A stretch of 29,482 bases of DNA, taken from positions 1 through 29,482 of the IMG/VR virus record IMGVR_UViG_3300017760_000055; one strand, written 5' to 3'. Below, piece after piece: positions 13,901 through 22,807 of the stretch (position 1 is the stretch's first letter; the number at the start of each line of letters is the position of its first letter). The position numbers and the translations under genes were made by a program. Below the pieces are notes generated by a model that saw only the letters and a program-made list of their open reading frames with translations, did no database searches and was not told the DNA's origin. The stretch is from a virus.

Positions 13901-15100
13901 ATGGCACAATTTAATTCAAACAGTGAAGTAGCCGCCCCTAGGGTAAGGCCTGGTTCACTTAATAACGGCACGGACTCTCGTGCTCTATATCTCAAACTAT
14001 TTAGTGGTGAGATGTTCAAAGGTTTCCAGCACAATACTATTGCTCGGGATCTGATTATGAAGCGTACTCTTACTAAGGGTCGCTCACTCCAGTTTATCTA
14101 CACTGGCCGCACGAAGGCTGAATACCATACTCCTGGACAGCCCATCCTTGGTAATGACCAGGGTGCTCCTCCAGTGGCAGAGAAGACCATCACGATTGAT
14201 GATCTGCTCATCTCCAGTGCATTCCTGTATGACCTTGATGAGACCCTGGCTCACTATGACCTGCGGTCTGAAATCTCCCGTAAGATTGGTTATGCACTTG
14301 CACAGAAGTATGACCGTTTGGTTTTCCGTGCTGTCACCCGTGGTGCTCGTGCTAAGTCACCTGTCCAGATGACTAACTACATTGAGCCAGGTGGAACTCA
14401 GATTCGTGTGGGTACTACTACCACTGCAGACGAAGCATATGATGCAGGCAAACTTGTTACTGCATTCTTCGATGCTGCTGCTGCACTTGATGAGAAAGGT
14501 GTGAGCCAAGATGGCCGTGTTGCTGTACTGAACCCACGTCAGTATTACGCACTGGTTCGTGAGACTGGTTCTAATGCTTTGATCAACCGCGACGAAACTG
14601 GATCTGCACTGCAGTCCGGTGAAGGTGTGGTGTCGATTGCTGGCATCAAAATCTACAAGTCCATGAACATTCCGTTCTTCGGCAACTATGGTACTAAGTA
14701 TGGTACTGCTGGTGCTACCAATCCTGGCATCACTTCTCCTACAAACGTTGGTGACTTCGTCTCTGAAGTCATGGAGGATGCTGAGAGCACTGACTCTGGA
14801 ACCAACAATGATTATGGTGAAGGCGGTGATGGTGCTACCGGCGACTTCAAGAACTCCTGTGGTCTGATCTTCCAACGTGAAGCTGCAGGTTGTGTTGAAG
14901 CTATCGGTCCTCAAGTACAGACCACCAGTGGTGATGTCTCCGTGGTTTACCAGGGTGATGTAATCCTTGGCCGTCTGGCTATGGGTGCTGACTACCTGAA
15001 CCCTGCTGCAGCTGTTGAGCTGTACTCTGGTACAGCAACTGCTCCTGCACAGTTCGGTACTGTCCAAACAGCCTCCAACAACGCTGGTTACGGCGGCTGA
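13901..15100 (+). CDS. Major capsid protein, T7 gp10-like
   Basis: This protein forms the icosahedral shell (HK97 fold). The 399-residue product has the family features LYLKLFSGEMFKGFQHNTI, the TLTKGRSLQFIYTGRTKAEY region with GQPILG, the KTITIDDLLISSAFLYDLDE spine helix, AQKYDRLVFRAV, and the VLNPRQYYALV motif, closely like T7 gp10A. The DNA is richer in GC and in regular codons than its neighbours, as expected for the most highly expressed gene. Start ATG 13901 is preceded by an A/T-rich segment with no Shine-Dalgarno. It is flanked by a candidate promoter and a strong terminator. I see no frameshifted extension of the gp10B kind. Confidence 0.95.
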   Translation: MAQFNSNSEVAAPRVRPGSLNNGTDSRALYLKLFSGEMFKGFQHNTIARDLIMKRTLTKGRSLQFIYTGRTKAEYHTPGQPILGNDQGAPPVAEKTITIDDLLISSAFLYDLDETLAHYDLRSEISRKIGYALAQKYDRLVFRAVTRGARAKSPVQMTNYIEPGGTQIRVGTTTTADEAYDAGKLVTAFFDAAAALDEKGVSQDGRVAVLNPRQYYALVRETGSNALINRDETGSALQSGEGVVSIAGIKIYKSMNIPFFGNYGTKYGTAGATNPGITSPTNVGDFVSEVMEDAESTDSGTNNDYGEGGDGATGDFKNSCGLIFQREAAGCVEAIGPQVQTTSGDVSVVYQGDVILGRLAMGADYLNPAAAVELYSGTATAPAQFGTVQTASNNAGYGG

Positions 15101-15114
15101 TTTTTTTTATATAT

Positions 15115-15140
15115 GGGGCTCTTCGGAGTCCCTTTTTTTT
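15115..15140 (+). terminator. Strong rho-independent terminator after capsid gene
   Basis: The stem GGGGCTC (15115-15121) and GAGTCCC (15126-15132) closes a TTCG tetraloop through a C-G pair, with one G-T wobble, and is followed by eight T at 15133-15140. A run of eight T also lies upstream at 15101-15108. It sits in the same place as T7 T-phi, just after gene 10. Confidence 0.92.
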
Positions 15141-15153
15141 ATCTATTCATACT

Positions 15154-15792
15154 ATGGCAGTCTTTCCTACTGAATACACAGAAGACCAAAAAGCAGCGGT
15201 GAATGAGATGCTTATGTCTATTGGACAAGCACCACTCACTACTTTAGAAAACACTAACCCGGACGTTACACTGGCCTTTAACACCCTGCTGAATGTGTCT
15301 AAAGAGATTCAGTCAGAAGGTTGGACATTTAACATGGAGTACGATAAGAAAGTAGATCGTGACTCAGTAACAAACAAGATCGATTATAGGACCAATGCAT
15401 TGCAGATGGACCTTACAGATAATGTAGAAAACACATCTCAAGATGCTGTTGTCAGAGCTGATGCTGATGGTGTTTTACGTATGTACAATAGAGCCAAAAC
15501 ATCTGATCATTTTATTTGGGACTATAACCCACGTTTTGATATCAAATATTTCTTTGACTTTGACGAGTTGCCTAGACCTATTTTGAACTACGTTATTGCT
15601 AGGGCGTCTACTATTTTTGCTTCACGCATTGTAGGTGATATGAATCAATTCCAACTGCTTAGTACAAAGGAAGCTAATGCTCGTGCACAGGCTATGGAAT
15701 ATGAATGCAATCAAGGTGACCATTCATTCTTTGGAACCTCTACTGTACGTTATCAACCATACAAACCATATAATGCAATCCTTCGCTCATGA
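15154..15792 (+). CDS. Tail tubular protein A (gatekeeper/adaptor), T7 gp11-like
   Basis: In T7 gp11 forms the ring that joins portal and nozzle. The 212-residue product has the family start with AVNEMLMSIGQAPLTTLE, then PDVTLAFNTL, VSKEIQSEGWTFNMEYD and RMYNRAKTSDHFIWD, with FDFDELPRPILNYVIARAS near the end. Length is close to T7 gp11 (196). It starts 14 bases after the terminator T-run, so reading through the terminator or a weak promoter in the AT-rich gap must supply its transcript. It overlaps gp12 by four bases (ATGA). Confidence 0.93.
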   Translation: MAVFPTEYTEDQKAAVNEMLMSIGQAPLTTLENTNPDVTLAFNTLLNVSKEIQSEGWTFNMEYDKKVDRDSVTNKIDYRTNALQMDLTDNVENTSQDAVVRADADGVLRMYNRAKTSDHFIWDYNPRFDIKYFFDFDELPRPILNYVIARASTIFASRIVGDMNQFQLLSTKEANARAQAMEYECNQGDHSFFGTSTVRYQPYKPYNAILRS

Positions 15793-17846
15793 ACATTACA
15801 CAACAAGTACCTAATTTCTTAGGTGGTATTTCTACAAAGCCTGATGATCAAAAGGAACTTGGTGAGGTTCGTGAAATTATCAATGGCTATCCAGACCCTA
15901 CTTATGGTTTGGTTAAAAGACCTGGATTTAATTATGTTACTGAGTTAGGAACTGATACTGACTACAGTGGTGCTCATTGGTTTTACTATCGATATAGTGC
16001 CAGTGAGACATACATCGGTGCTATTAAGAATGGCACTATTACAGTCTGGAGAACTTCTACTGGCAACCAAGTCTTCCAGGCTACTAATCAACCTTATTTA
16101 AATAGCAGTGGCTACAATGATTTCTATGTTCTACCACGCCAAAGCCAACTTGTTATTGTCAATAAGACGACAACTGTATCCACATCTGGTACTACTTCAG
16201 GAACTTTTGACGCTGCACATGTTGCTGATAGTGTTGCCAGTTTACCTGCTGCCAATACTGTGCCAGGTGAATACTGGAAGGTAGCAAATACAAGTGCTCT
16301 TGAAGATGACTATTGGGTTGTATCCAATACTACGTCTGGGGTTTCGACTTGGGTTGAAGCAGCTAAACCAAACATTACAGCTGGATTAGATGCAGCCTCT
16401 ATGCCACATGTTCTTACTAGAACAAGTGAAAATAACTTTACTTTTACGCAGGCTGTTTATTCGACTCGTGCAGTTGGTGATCTGGCTACTAATCCTGATC
16501 CATCATTTGTTGGGAAAAAAATTAACTTCGCTTTTTATCATAATAATCGTCTTGGATTTCTATCTGAAGACAATGTCATTCTAAGCCAGCCTAACCAATT
16601 CTTTAACTTCTATGTGAACTCTGCTGTTGTGCAGAGCGATGCTGATCCTGTAGACCTCAACTGCTCAAGCCTCAAGCCAGTCAACCTGACGGCTGCTAAG
16701 CCTGTCACACAAGGCGTTGTGCTGTTCAGCCAGCAGTCCCAGTTCATTCTGTTCTCAGACACTGGTGTGTTGACGCCTGCTGCAGCTACCATCAATTTGA
16801 TTTCTGACTTTGAGATGGATGATGTTATCCCTCCTGTAGAGATGGGTACGTCATTTGTCTTTGTCAATAAGACATCTGCTTATGTACGTGTGCTTACGAT
16901 GGAAACACAAGGGCTAGGAAATAACCCTTTGTTTATTGACATCGGAAAGAATGTTACGCAGTACATTCCAAACACTGTGTCAAAGATGTTCTCTGATCCG
17001 CAGAACTCATATATCGGTATGTATGACCAGGCTTCAAACAAAGCCTACTTCTATCGTACTTATGTTGAGAACCAACAGATCCTAATGAGGTCTTGGTATA
17101 GCTGGGAGCTACCAGGACATATTCAATTTATGATGTCTGATAGCGATACTGTCTATGCAGTCACAAAGCAGACCAATAAGGTTGTATTACTTAAGACTCA
17201 ACTTAATTCGATCCCAACTGGTGCTGCTGTCACCGCTGGTGTCCAAGTTCCATCTTTTGACTTCCGAGCATTTGTAAACAACAGTGGTATCACGCATGAT
17301 ACAACTTCAGATACAACTCGGATTCCAATTCCATTTCCTAAAAACACAGCACTAACACCTGTTGCTGTACGGCAAGAATCTGCTGGTACTACATTCTTCC
17401 AGACACCCACACAGACCACTATTAGTGGTAATGACTTCTTTGTCATCCCTGGAGATGTTGCTGATCAAGATTGGTATGTAGGATATAAGTTTGATTTCAA
17501 AGTTGATCTACCTATCTTTTACTACCGGCAACAAGGCCTTGTTGATTACTCAGCTTCTCTAGTCTTATCTAGAATAAAAATTGCTGTTGGTTTGTCTGGT
17601 CTTTGTGAATTTAAAATTACACCTAGAAACCAAAACACCATGGTAATTGAAGGTAATCCAATTCTCCTTGATAGATATACATATGACTCAGTCCCTATCG
17701 ACGATAGGAACGTCTATGAAATACCAATCCACCAACGAAATACTAACTTTGACATCCAAGTCTTTAGTGATACTCCTTACATTGTATCTCTTAATTCAGT
17801 GATGTGGGAGGGTAACTATTCACCGAAATACTATAGAAGAACCTAA
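15789..17846 (+). CDS. Tail tubular protein B (nozzle), T7 gp12-like
   Basis: The nozzle forms the lower tail tube to which fibres attach. The 685-residue product has the typical start QQVPNFLGGISTKPDDQK, YPDPTYGLVKRPGF, and later INFAFYHNNRLGFLSEDNVI, QSQFILFSDTGVLTPAAATI, DVIPPVEMGTSFVFVNK and the C-terminal VNSVMWEGNYSPKYYRR-like ending (actual: SLNSVMWEGNYSPKYYRR). A Thr/Ser/Ala-rich insert near residues 115-200 (GTTSGTFDAAHVADSV, PGEYWKVANTSALEDDYWVV) looks like an added loop domain. The stop overlaps the next ATG (TAATG). Confidence 0.93.
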   Translation: MNITQQVPNFLGGISTKPDDQKELGEVREIINGYPDPTYGLVKRPGFNYVTELGTDTDYSGAHWFYYRYSASETYIGAIKNGTITVWRTSTGNQVFQATNQPYLNSSGYNDFYVLPRQSQLVIVNKTTTVSTSGTTSGTFDAAHVADSVASLPAANTVPGEYWKVANTSALEDDYWVVSNTTSGVSTWVEAAKPNITAGLDAASMPHVLTRTSENNFTFTQAVYSTRAVGDLATNPDPSFVGKKINFAFYHNNRLGFLSEDNVILSQPNQFFNFYVNSAVVQSDADPVDLNCSSLKPVNLTAAKPVTQGVVLFSQQSQFILFSDTGVLTPAAATINLISDFEMDDVIPPVEMGTSFVFVNKTSAYVRVLTMETQGLGNNPLFIDIGKNVTQYIPNTVSKMFSDPQNSYIGMYDQASNKAYFYRTYVENQQILMRSWYSWELPGHIQFMMSDSDTVYAVTKQTNKVVLLKTQLNSIPTGAAVTAGVQVPSFDFRAFVNNSGITHDTTSDTTRIPIPFPKNTALTPVAVRQESAGTTFFQTPTQTTISGNDFFVIPGDVADQDWYVGYKFDFKVDLPIFYYRQQGLVDYSASLVLSRIKIAVGLSGLCEFKITPRNQNTMVIEGNPILLDRYTYDSVPIDDRNVYEIPIHQRNTNFDIQVFSDTPYIVSLNSVMWEGNYSPKYYRRT

Positions 17847-19963
17847 TGGCAGACGCTAAGGAAGTACAACAATATAATCAGGCTGCCAGACTAAACGATT
17901 ATCGCGCTAACGTAGAAAACTATTTTGCTCAGAAGGAGCAGAATGAAGTTAATCGAGTTCTCCAGCAAGAGCAGCAGCTTGATACTCATATTCAAAATCT
18001 CAAGATACGTGATGTCCAGCTAAATGCTAACTTACAAGCTTGGGAAAAATCAGAACAGGGATTCCTTGATCAGTTACAGCTGAATGAACAAGCCCAGCAA
18101 GTAGCGTTGATGGGCGAGCAAAAGGTAATGGATGAGCGAATGCTCGAAGCTGCCTTTGCTACTGATGAAATCAATATCCGCCAACAGCAAAGTGTTCTTG
18201 AATCTAAATTTAATTTCGAACAACAACAGAATAGTTTGGCTGATGCTGTAGCTGATTATGACTTTCAGATTGGTATTAACTCCTTGATGTTTCAAGAAAC
18301 TCAGGCTGGTCTAGACAAAGCTGAAGGTGATGTTAGTCAGCAAATTCTTACTAAAGGGACTGACGAAGCTGAAGAGAAACGTAGACTTAACATACAAGCT
18401 CGTGATCGCAAGATCGGTCTTAATTCAGAAAAAGATGCAATCGGTCGTGAAAAAAATGTCTTAGAAGGTGAAAAAGCAGGCTCATTAAAAACTGAAAAAC
18501 GACAAGTTGATGAGTTGTTGCGTACCAAAGGTTTAAAAATTAAACAACTAGACGCTCAGATTGATAACTTTACTGATGAGATAGCTCAAGGTAAAAGTGA
18601 AATTACTGCTTCTAAAGCTACTGAACAGCGATCTAAAGCGGAAATCTTAGCTAACAAAAATATTGAAGATATACGTGCACAAATTTCCAAAGATAATCTT
18701 CAAGATGAGTACAAGTTTGTTGACGAGTCACTAACACAAAATCAAACTGAATTAGACAATCGGATGTCAGCCGTTCGTGCTGATGCTGCATTCCAGTCAT
18801 TAGAAAATGATATTCAATCTAAGATCTCTTCTGGCCGCGCTCGATCAGCAGGTAGAAAAGGTGTATCAGTTCAACGTGTGTATGACACAATTACTGCATT
18901 GTCAGGTTTAAATGCTGCAAAAATTGCTGATTCTTTGGAGCGTGCTGATAATGACTATTTGCTAAATACTTCGCGGTTGCAGTCTGAACGTAAATTTAAA
19001 CTTGGTGAAGAAGGTTCTTTTGAAGGTGAATATGGTGGCATTATGGGTCGCCAAATTCAACAGTTTGAAGCTGAAAAGCTTGACAGAAAAACTCGATATG
19101 ACCGTAGCAAATTACAGATTGAGTCTGATAGTTCTCAAGAGCGAGCACGTATGCAGCTCGGTATTGACAGAACAACAAGGGCTCAAACACTTGCTACTGA
19201 TGAAAAAACATTCACCAAAAATCAAAACATTGACCAAGTTGATCAAGTAAGGCAGGACTCTGCGGCTTCAAGGGCTCGTCAAGGTCTACGAATTGCAGAT
19301 ATCACATCACGCGAAACAGGTATTACGACTGAACAGGAAAGGATTCAAACTGATCTTACTGCAGCTACTGATTTTGTAACTGAAAAATCCTACCAAACTC
19401 TCCAATCTTTAAATAGAGAGAAGTCTAGTATTGGCTTACAAAAACAGATGGCAAATGAACGCCAACGTTTGAGTGATGCGCAGGCTGCAGAACAAAAAGA
19501 AAGCCGTAAGCGTACAATTACAACTAACACTAATAGAATTTCTGATGCATTAGGTCTTGACTCTAACTTGTTTACCCTAAGTAAACAACAACTTGGGCAG
19601 CAACTCATTAGTGCTGCTGAGTCGTATGACACAAGAGTTGGTCAGATTGGTGTCAAGAAATTCGAAGGTGATCTGGCTGCATATGCCAATCGCATGATCT
19701 TCCCAGACATTGTAGATGCTGAACAAGCACCATATAAGCTACCAGATATTGTTTCTGTTGCTCCTCCACAACCTGTTAGACCTGTCAGAACACAAACTGG
19801 TGGTATGAATCCAGAAGGAAGCACTACAGGTGCTGTTCTTGGAACTCTAGGCTCCACTGCAATGGCTGTATCTGCTGCACCATTTATTGGTCCGGTTGTT
19901 GGGGTTGCAGGTGCTGCTGTCGCTGGTTTAGGAGCTATCGGAGAAGCTTTCGATTGGTGGTAA
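17846..19963 (+). CDS. Internal virion protein, gp14-like position, long coiled coil
   Basis: By order this is the first of the three ejection proteins that T7 calls gp14, gp15 and gp16, which leave the particle and form the DNA channel across the cell envelope. The 705-residue product is far longer than T7 gp14 (196). Most of it is Gln/Glu/Lys-rich and probably coiled coil, with an Ala-rich segment SAGRKGVSVQRVYDTITALS near residue 340 and a hydrophobic Gly/Ala C-terminus (GAVLGTLGSTAMAVSAAPF, GPVVGVAGAAVAGLGAI) that could insert in a membrane. The assignment is by position and the C-terminal hydrophobic part; direct similarity to T7 gp14 is not evident by eye. Confidence 0.72.
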   Translation: MADAKEVQQYNQAARLNDYRANVENYFAQKEQNEVNRVLQQEQQLDTHIQNLKIRDVQLNANLQAWEKSEQGFLDQLQLNEQAQQVALMGEQKVMDERMLEAAFATDEINIRQQQSVLESKFNFEQQQNSLADAVADYDFQIGINSLMFQETQAGLDKAEGDVSQQILTKGTDEAEEKRRLNIQARDRKIGLNSEKDAIGREKNVLEGEKAGSLKTEKRQVDELLRTKGLKIKQLDAQIDNFTDEIAQGKSEITASKATEQRSKAEILANKNIEDIRAQISKDNLQDEYKFVDESLTQNQTELDNRMSAVRADAAFQSLENDIQSKISSGRARSAGRKGVSVQRVYDTITALSGLNAAKIADSLERADNDYLLNTSRLQSERKFKLGEEGSFEGEYGGIMGRQIQQFEAEKLDRKTRYDRSKLQIESDSSQERARMQLGIDRTTRAQTLATDEKTFTKNQNIDQVDQVRQDSAASRARQGLRIADITSRETGITTEQERIQTDLTAATDFVTEKSYQTLQSLNREKSSIGLQKQMANERQRLSDAQAAEQKESRKRTITTNTNRISDALGLDSNLFTLSKQQLGQQLISAAESYDTRVGQIGVKKFEGDLAAYANRMIFPDIVDAEQAPYKLPDIVSVAPPQPVRPVRTQTGGMNPEGSTTGAVLGTLGSTAMAVSAAPFIGPVVGVAGAAVAGLGAIGEAFDWW

Positions 19964-19985
19964 ACAATTAACTAATTTCTAAATA

Positions 19986-22805
19986 ATGGCAAGATTCCGT
20001 GGGTACGCCCAAGAAAACCGCCGTGGGTTTGATCCGATGCGTTTGCCGGATGAATCACGTCGCATATTAGAGCAAGCCGAACAGACCATTCAAGGTATGA
20101 AGGCAGTCCGTGATGCAGACATTGCAAACACGGTTCAATATTTACAAGGGTATAACCAAGCCCAAGACTTTGAGCAGGCCACTCGTACGCGAGCTGGTCA
20201 GCTCCAGACTGAGAATCAGCAAGCACTTGCTGGTATTGCTCAGATGAGGTTAGAAGAAAAGCAAGAAAGAGAAAAGCAACGTGTTGCTAAAACTGCTAAA
20301 CAACGTGAAGCAATTTTAGGTGTTCTTTCTACTTTGAGTAAGACTGCTGTTGCTTTTGTCCAAGAACAACAAGAGCAAAAATATCAGGATGACTATCACA
20401 AGGAGATAATGAACTCTCTTTCTGATGGTCCACTAGATATGGAACAACTCAATGACTATGTTGCCAATTTAAGTGCTAAACACACTCTTGATATGCAAGA
20501 GGTTAGCATCAATAGCCAGGCTAATGCTGCTGAAAAAAATGGTTCTTCTTCTTTAGACACGGCAAGTATCCGTCAGTTAGGTAAAGGTCTTTCGCAAGGC
20601 GCTAAGGATGCACGGGCTAAATTAGTCGGTATGCAATATGGTGACTTTTTACAGAGAGTTTATAGTGGTCAGGAAGAAATAAAAGTCAAACTTTACTCAC
20701 CTGACGGTAAAGGTCTTATTGATGGGGTTGCCCATGAAGCTACAAGTGCACGCGATAAAGCACTTGTTAATCAACAGTTGGGTGCTCATTACCTAGCAAA
20801 GAATGGCCTGTGGGGTAAGCCTAGTGCTGCGCTTACAGATACTATTCTTCAGATGCGTGCTGCTAATAATAGGATCACTAGCAACGCTTATCGTGAAGAT
20901 ATTCAGAAACAATTAGATAATCAAAAGGATAATCTAGAAATTGCATTTACCACTAACGTACATGCTAATCCTGCTCAGGCGTTTCACCGCGCATTTAACA
21001 TCGGCAGTCAGGTCTATGGCTCCCATCGCGAGGCAAGAGAACATCTTTTTACAATGATGGAGGACATCGGTACATTTACTGATGCACAAGTAGACTCTAT
21101 TCTTGATTCTTCTTTTCAACACCAACCAACAAAGGCTATACGTGAACTGTATGGACCTGAGGTTGTTAAGTTGATGAATGCTCGCAAGAGAAGCTATGTT
21201 ACTCAGTACAGTAATGAAAATAGCTTGCGTAAGCAGAATATTGATAGGCAGTATCAAGAGTTGACAAAGACAATGGTCTACGACGTCAATGAAGATAATG
21301 ATCGTGTTCTTGATCTAGATGACACACAGCTAGAAGAGATGATCCAAGGCTATAGACGTCAAGGTCCAGAATATAATCACTTTGTTGAATTTCTTAGTTC
21401 CTTTAAGGATTACACATCTACGTCTGTAAGCGAGAGCGTTTGGACTAATCAATACGATGAGCGTATTCCACTTGGTCTTCTAGATCCTATAGAAGTCCAA
21501 ATGAATAAGAATCTGACGAAAGCAACTAAGAAAGAGTATCGGATTAAGGCTGCCCAGTCATGGGCTCAGAAGCCAAATGAAAAGCTGGAGAGTGAAGCTA
21601 AGTCTCGAATCAATCAGATGTTATCCACTCGTGTGGGTTTTGTTGAAGGCAAGACTGTAAAAGATCAGTCCTTTTATGCTGCGTATGACCATGCAATTCG
21701 TCAGTACCATACTGATTTCTTAAAGCACCGTGAAGACGGCAAAAGCGTACAACAGGCTCATGATCAAGCCCTAAGGGTTGATTTTATGGCTGAGATGGAT
21801 AAAGGTTCCTATGAAGGTGAGTACGCCCTTTTACAAGCATCTCAAAGTAAAGATAAAAATGGAGTGTTTAGATCTGGTCGATTTAAACATTATGAACAAT
21901 TTAAAATAGCTGGAGATTCTATTGAGATTACTGGACAACAAATTCAAGATACCATCAATTCTGGTACTTGGAGTATTGACAGTGGTGATCCTATCACCGA
22001 CAAAAATGAGATCAGCCGTACAATTAACAGCTTCCTACATGGTGGGAAAGTAAATAGAGTACCTCAAATTATGGCAATGCAAAAAGCATCTAGTTCTCAG
22101 TATTCATATATTGATTTGCTAAATTCAGAAGCCCGTAAGCACGGCCTACAAGAGATCGATGTTGGACAAGTAAAAGCTGTTAAAGAGTTTGAGGATGAAG
22201 TCTCTGCACGATATCAGCGATTTAAAGATCCGATGTTAGCCTCTCCTATTAGAACTGATATTATGATGATGGGTAGTGGTAAGTACCCAATATATCAGCA
22301 AAAAACTACTGTACAGCGTAGTGCTTTAGACATTTTAGCTAAGTACGAATCTGAAACTGCTGGTGGTTACGATGCAATGAATGAAGGTGGTGCGGATGGC
22401 GGTCGCACACCTTTGGGGTACTCTGGTCCGTCACAAGATAACAAAAGGATTGGTAAGGCAATCTCGAAGATGACTGTGCGTGAATTAATGGATCATCACG
22501 CTGCTGGTCGTATTCACGCTGCTGGTCGATATCAATTTATTGGTTCTACTTTTGCTGAGGAAGTGCGCCGTCAAGGTGTACCACTTGATATGGTATTTGA
22601 TGCAAGAGTTCAAGATGCTATGGCAATTAATTATATGCATCATATTGGTAGATGGCGTGGTATCTGGATTGGTCCAACTGATCGTGCTACTCCACAGGAA
22701 GCTGCTCTATTAGATGCTGCTCTTCAAAATCCTTATGATCTTGATAATCCATTTGCAAGTACAGCAAATATGAATCCTAATTTAATCCAACGTATGCAAC
22801 GCTAA
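19986..22805 (+). CDS. Internal virion protein, gp15-like, with C-terminal lysozyme-like domain
   Basis: This is the second ejection protein, 939 residues against 747 in T7 gp15. The first three quarters are helical and charged. The last 170 residues form a separate domain of phage muramidase/transglycosylase type: ILAKYESETAGGYDAMNEGG with candidate catalytic E788 or E790, then GKAISKMTVRELMDHHAAG and HAAGRYQFIGSTFAEEVRR (G847-R848-Y849-Q850-F851) and AINYMHH. Such domains cut peptidoglycan so that the ejection tube can pass. In T7 this activity sits at the N-terminus of gp16, so the domain is placed differently here. It starts 22 bases after the previous stop and ends two bases before the next ATG. 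Confidence 0.82.
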   Translation: MARFRGYAQENRRGFDPMRLPDESRRILEQAEQTIQGMKAVRDADIANTVQYLQGYNQAQDFEQATRTRAGQLQTENQQALAGIAQMRLEEKQEREKQRVAKTAKQREAILGVLSTLSKTAVAFVQEQQEQKYQDDYHKEIMNSLSDGPLDMEQLNDYVANLSAKHTLDMQEVSINSQANAAEKNGSSSLDTASIRQLGKGLSQGAKDARAKLVGMQYGDFLQRVYSGQEEIKVKLYSPDGKGLIDGVAHEATSARDKALVNQQLGAHYLAKNGLWGKPSAALTDTILQMRAANNRITSNAYREDIQKQLDNQKDNLEIAFTTNVHANPAQAFHRAFNIGSQVYGSHREAREHLFTMMEDIGTFTDAQVDSILDSSFQHQPTKAIRELYGPEVVKLMNARKRSYVTQYSNENSLRKQNIDRQYQELTKTMVYDVNEDNDRVLDLDDTQLEEMIQGYRRQGPEYNHFVEFLSSFKDYTSTSVSESVWTNQYDERIPLGLLDPIEVQMNKNLTKATKKEYRIKAAQSWAQKPNEKLESEAKSRINQMLSTRVGFVEGKTVKDQSFYAAYDHAIRQYHTDFLKHREDGKSVQQAHDQALRVDFMAEMDKGSYEGEYALLQASQSKDKNGVFRSGRFKHYEQFKIAGDSIEITGQQIQDTINSGTWSIDSGDPITDKNEISRTINSFLHGGKVNRVPQIMAMQKASSSQYSYIDLLNSEARKHGLQEIDVGQVKAVKEFEDEVSARYQRFKDPMLASPIRTDIMMMGSGKYPIYQQKTTVQRSALDILAKYESETAGGYDAMNEGGADGGRTPLGYSGPSQDNKRIGKAISKMTVRELMDHHAAGRIHAAGRYQFIGSTFAEEVRRQGVPLDMVFDARVQDAMAINYMHHIGRWRGIWIGPTDRATPQEAALLDAALQNPYDLDNPFASTANMNPNLIQRMQR

Positions 22806-22807
22806 TT

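Noticed and set aside
14357-15067. 236-codon open frame on the - strand inside the capsid gene
   Set aside because: It mirrors the highly biased codons of the major capsid gene, gives a low-complexity Ser/Thr/Val-rich product, and overlaps a certain gene fully.
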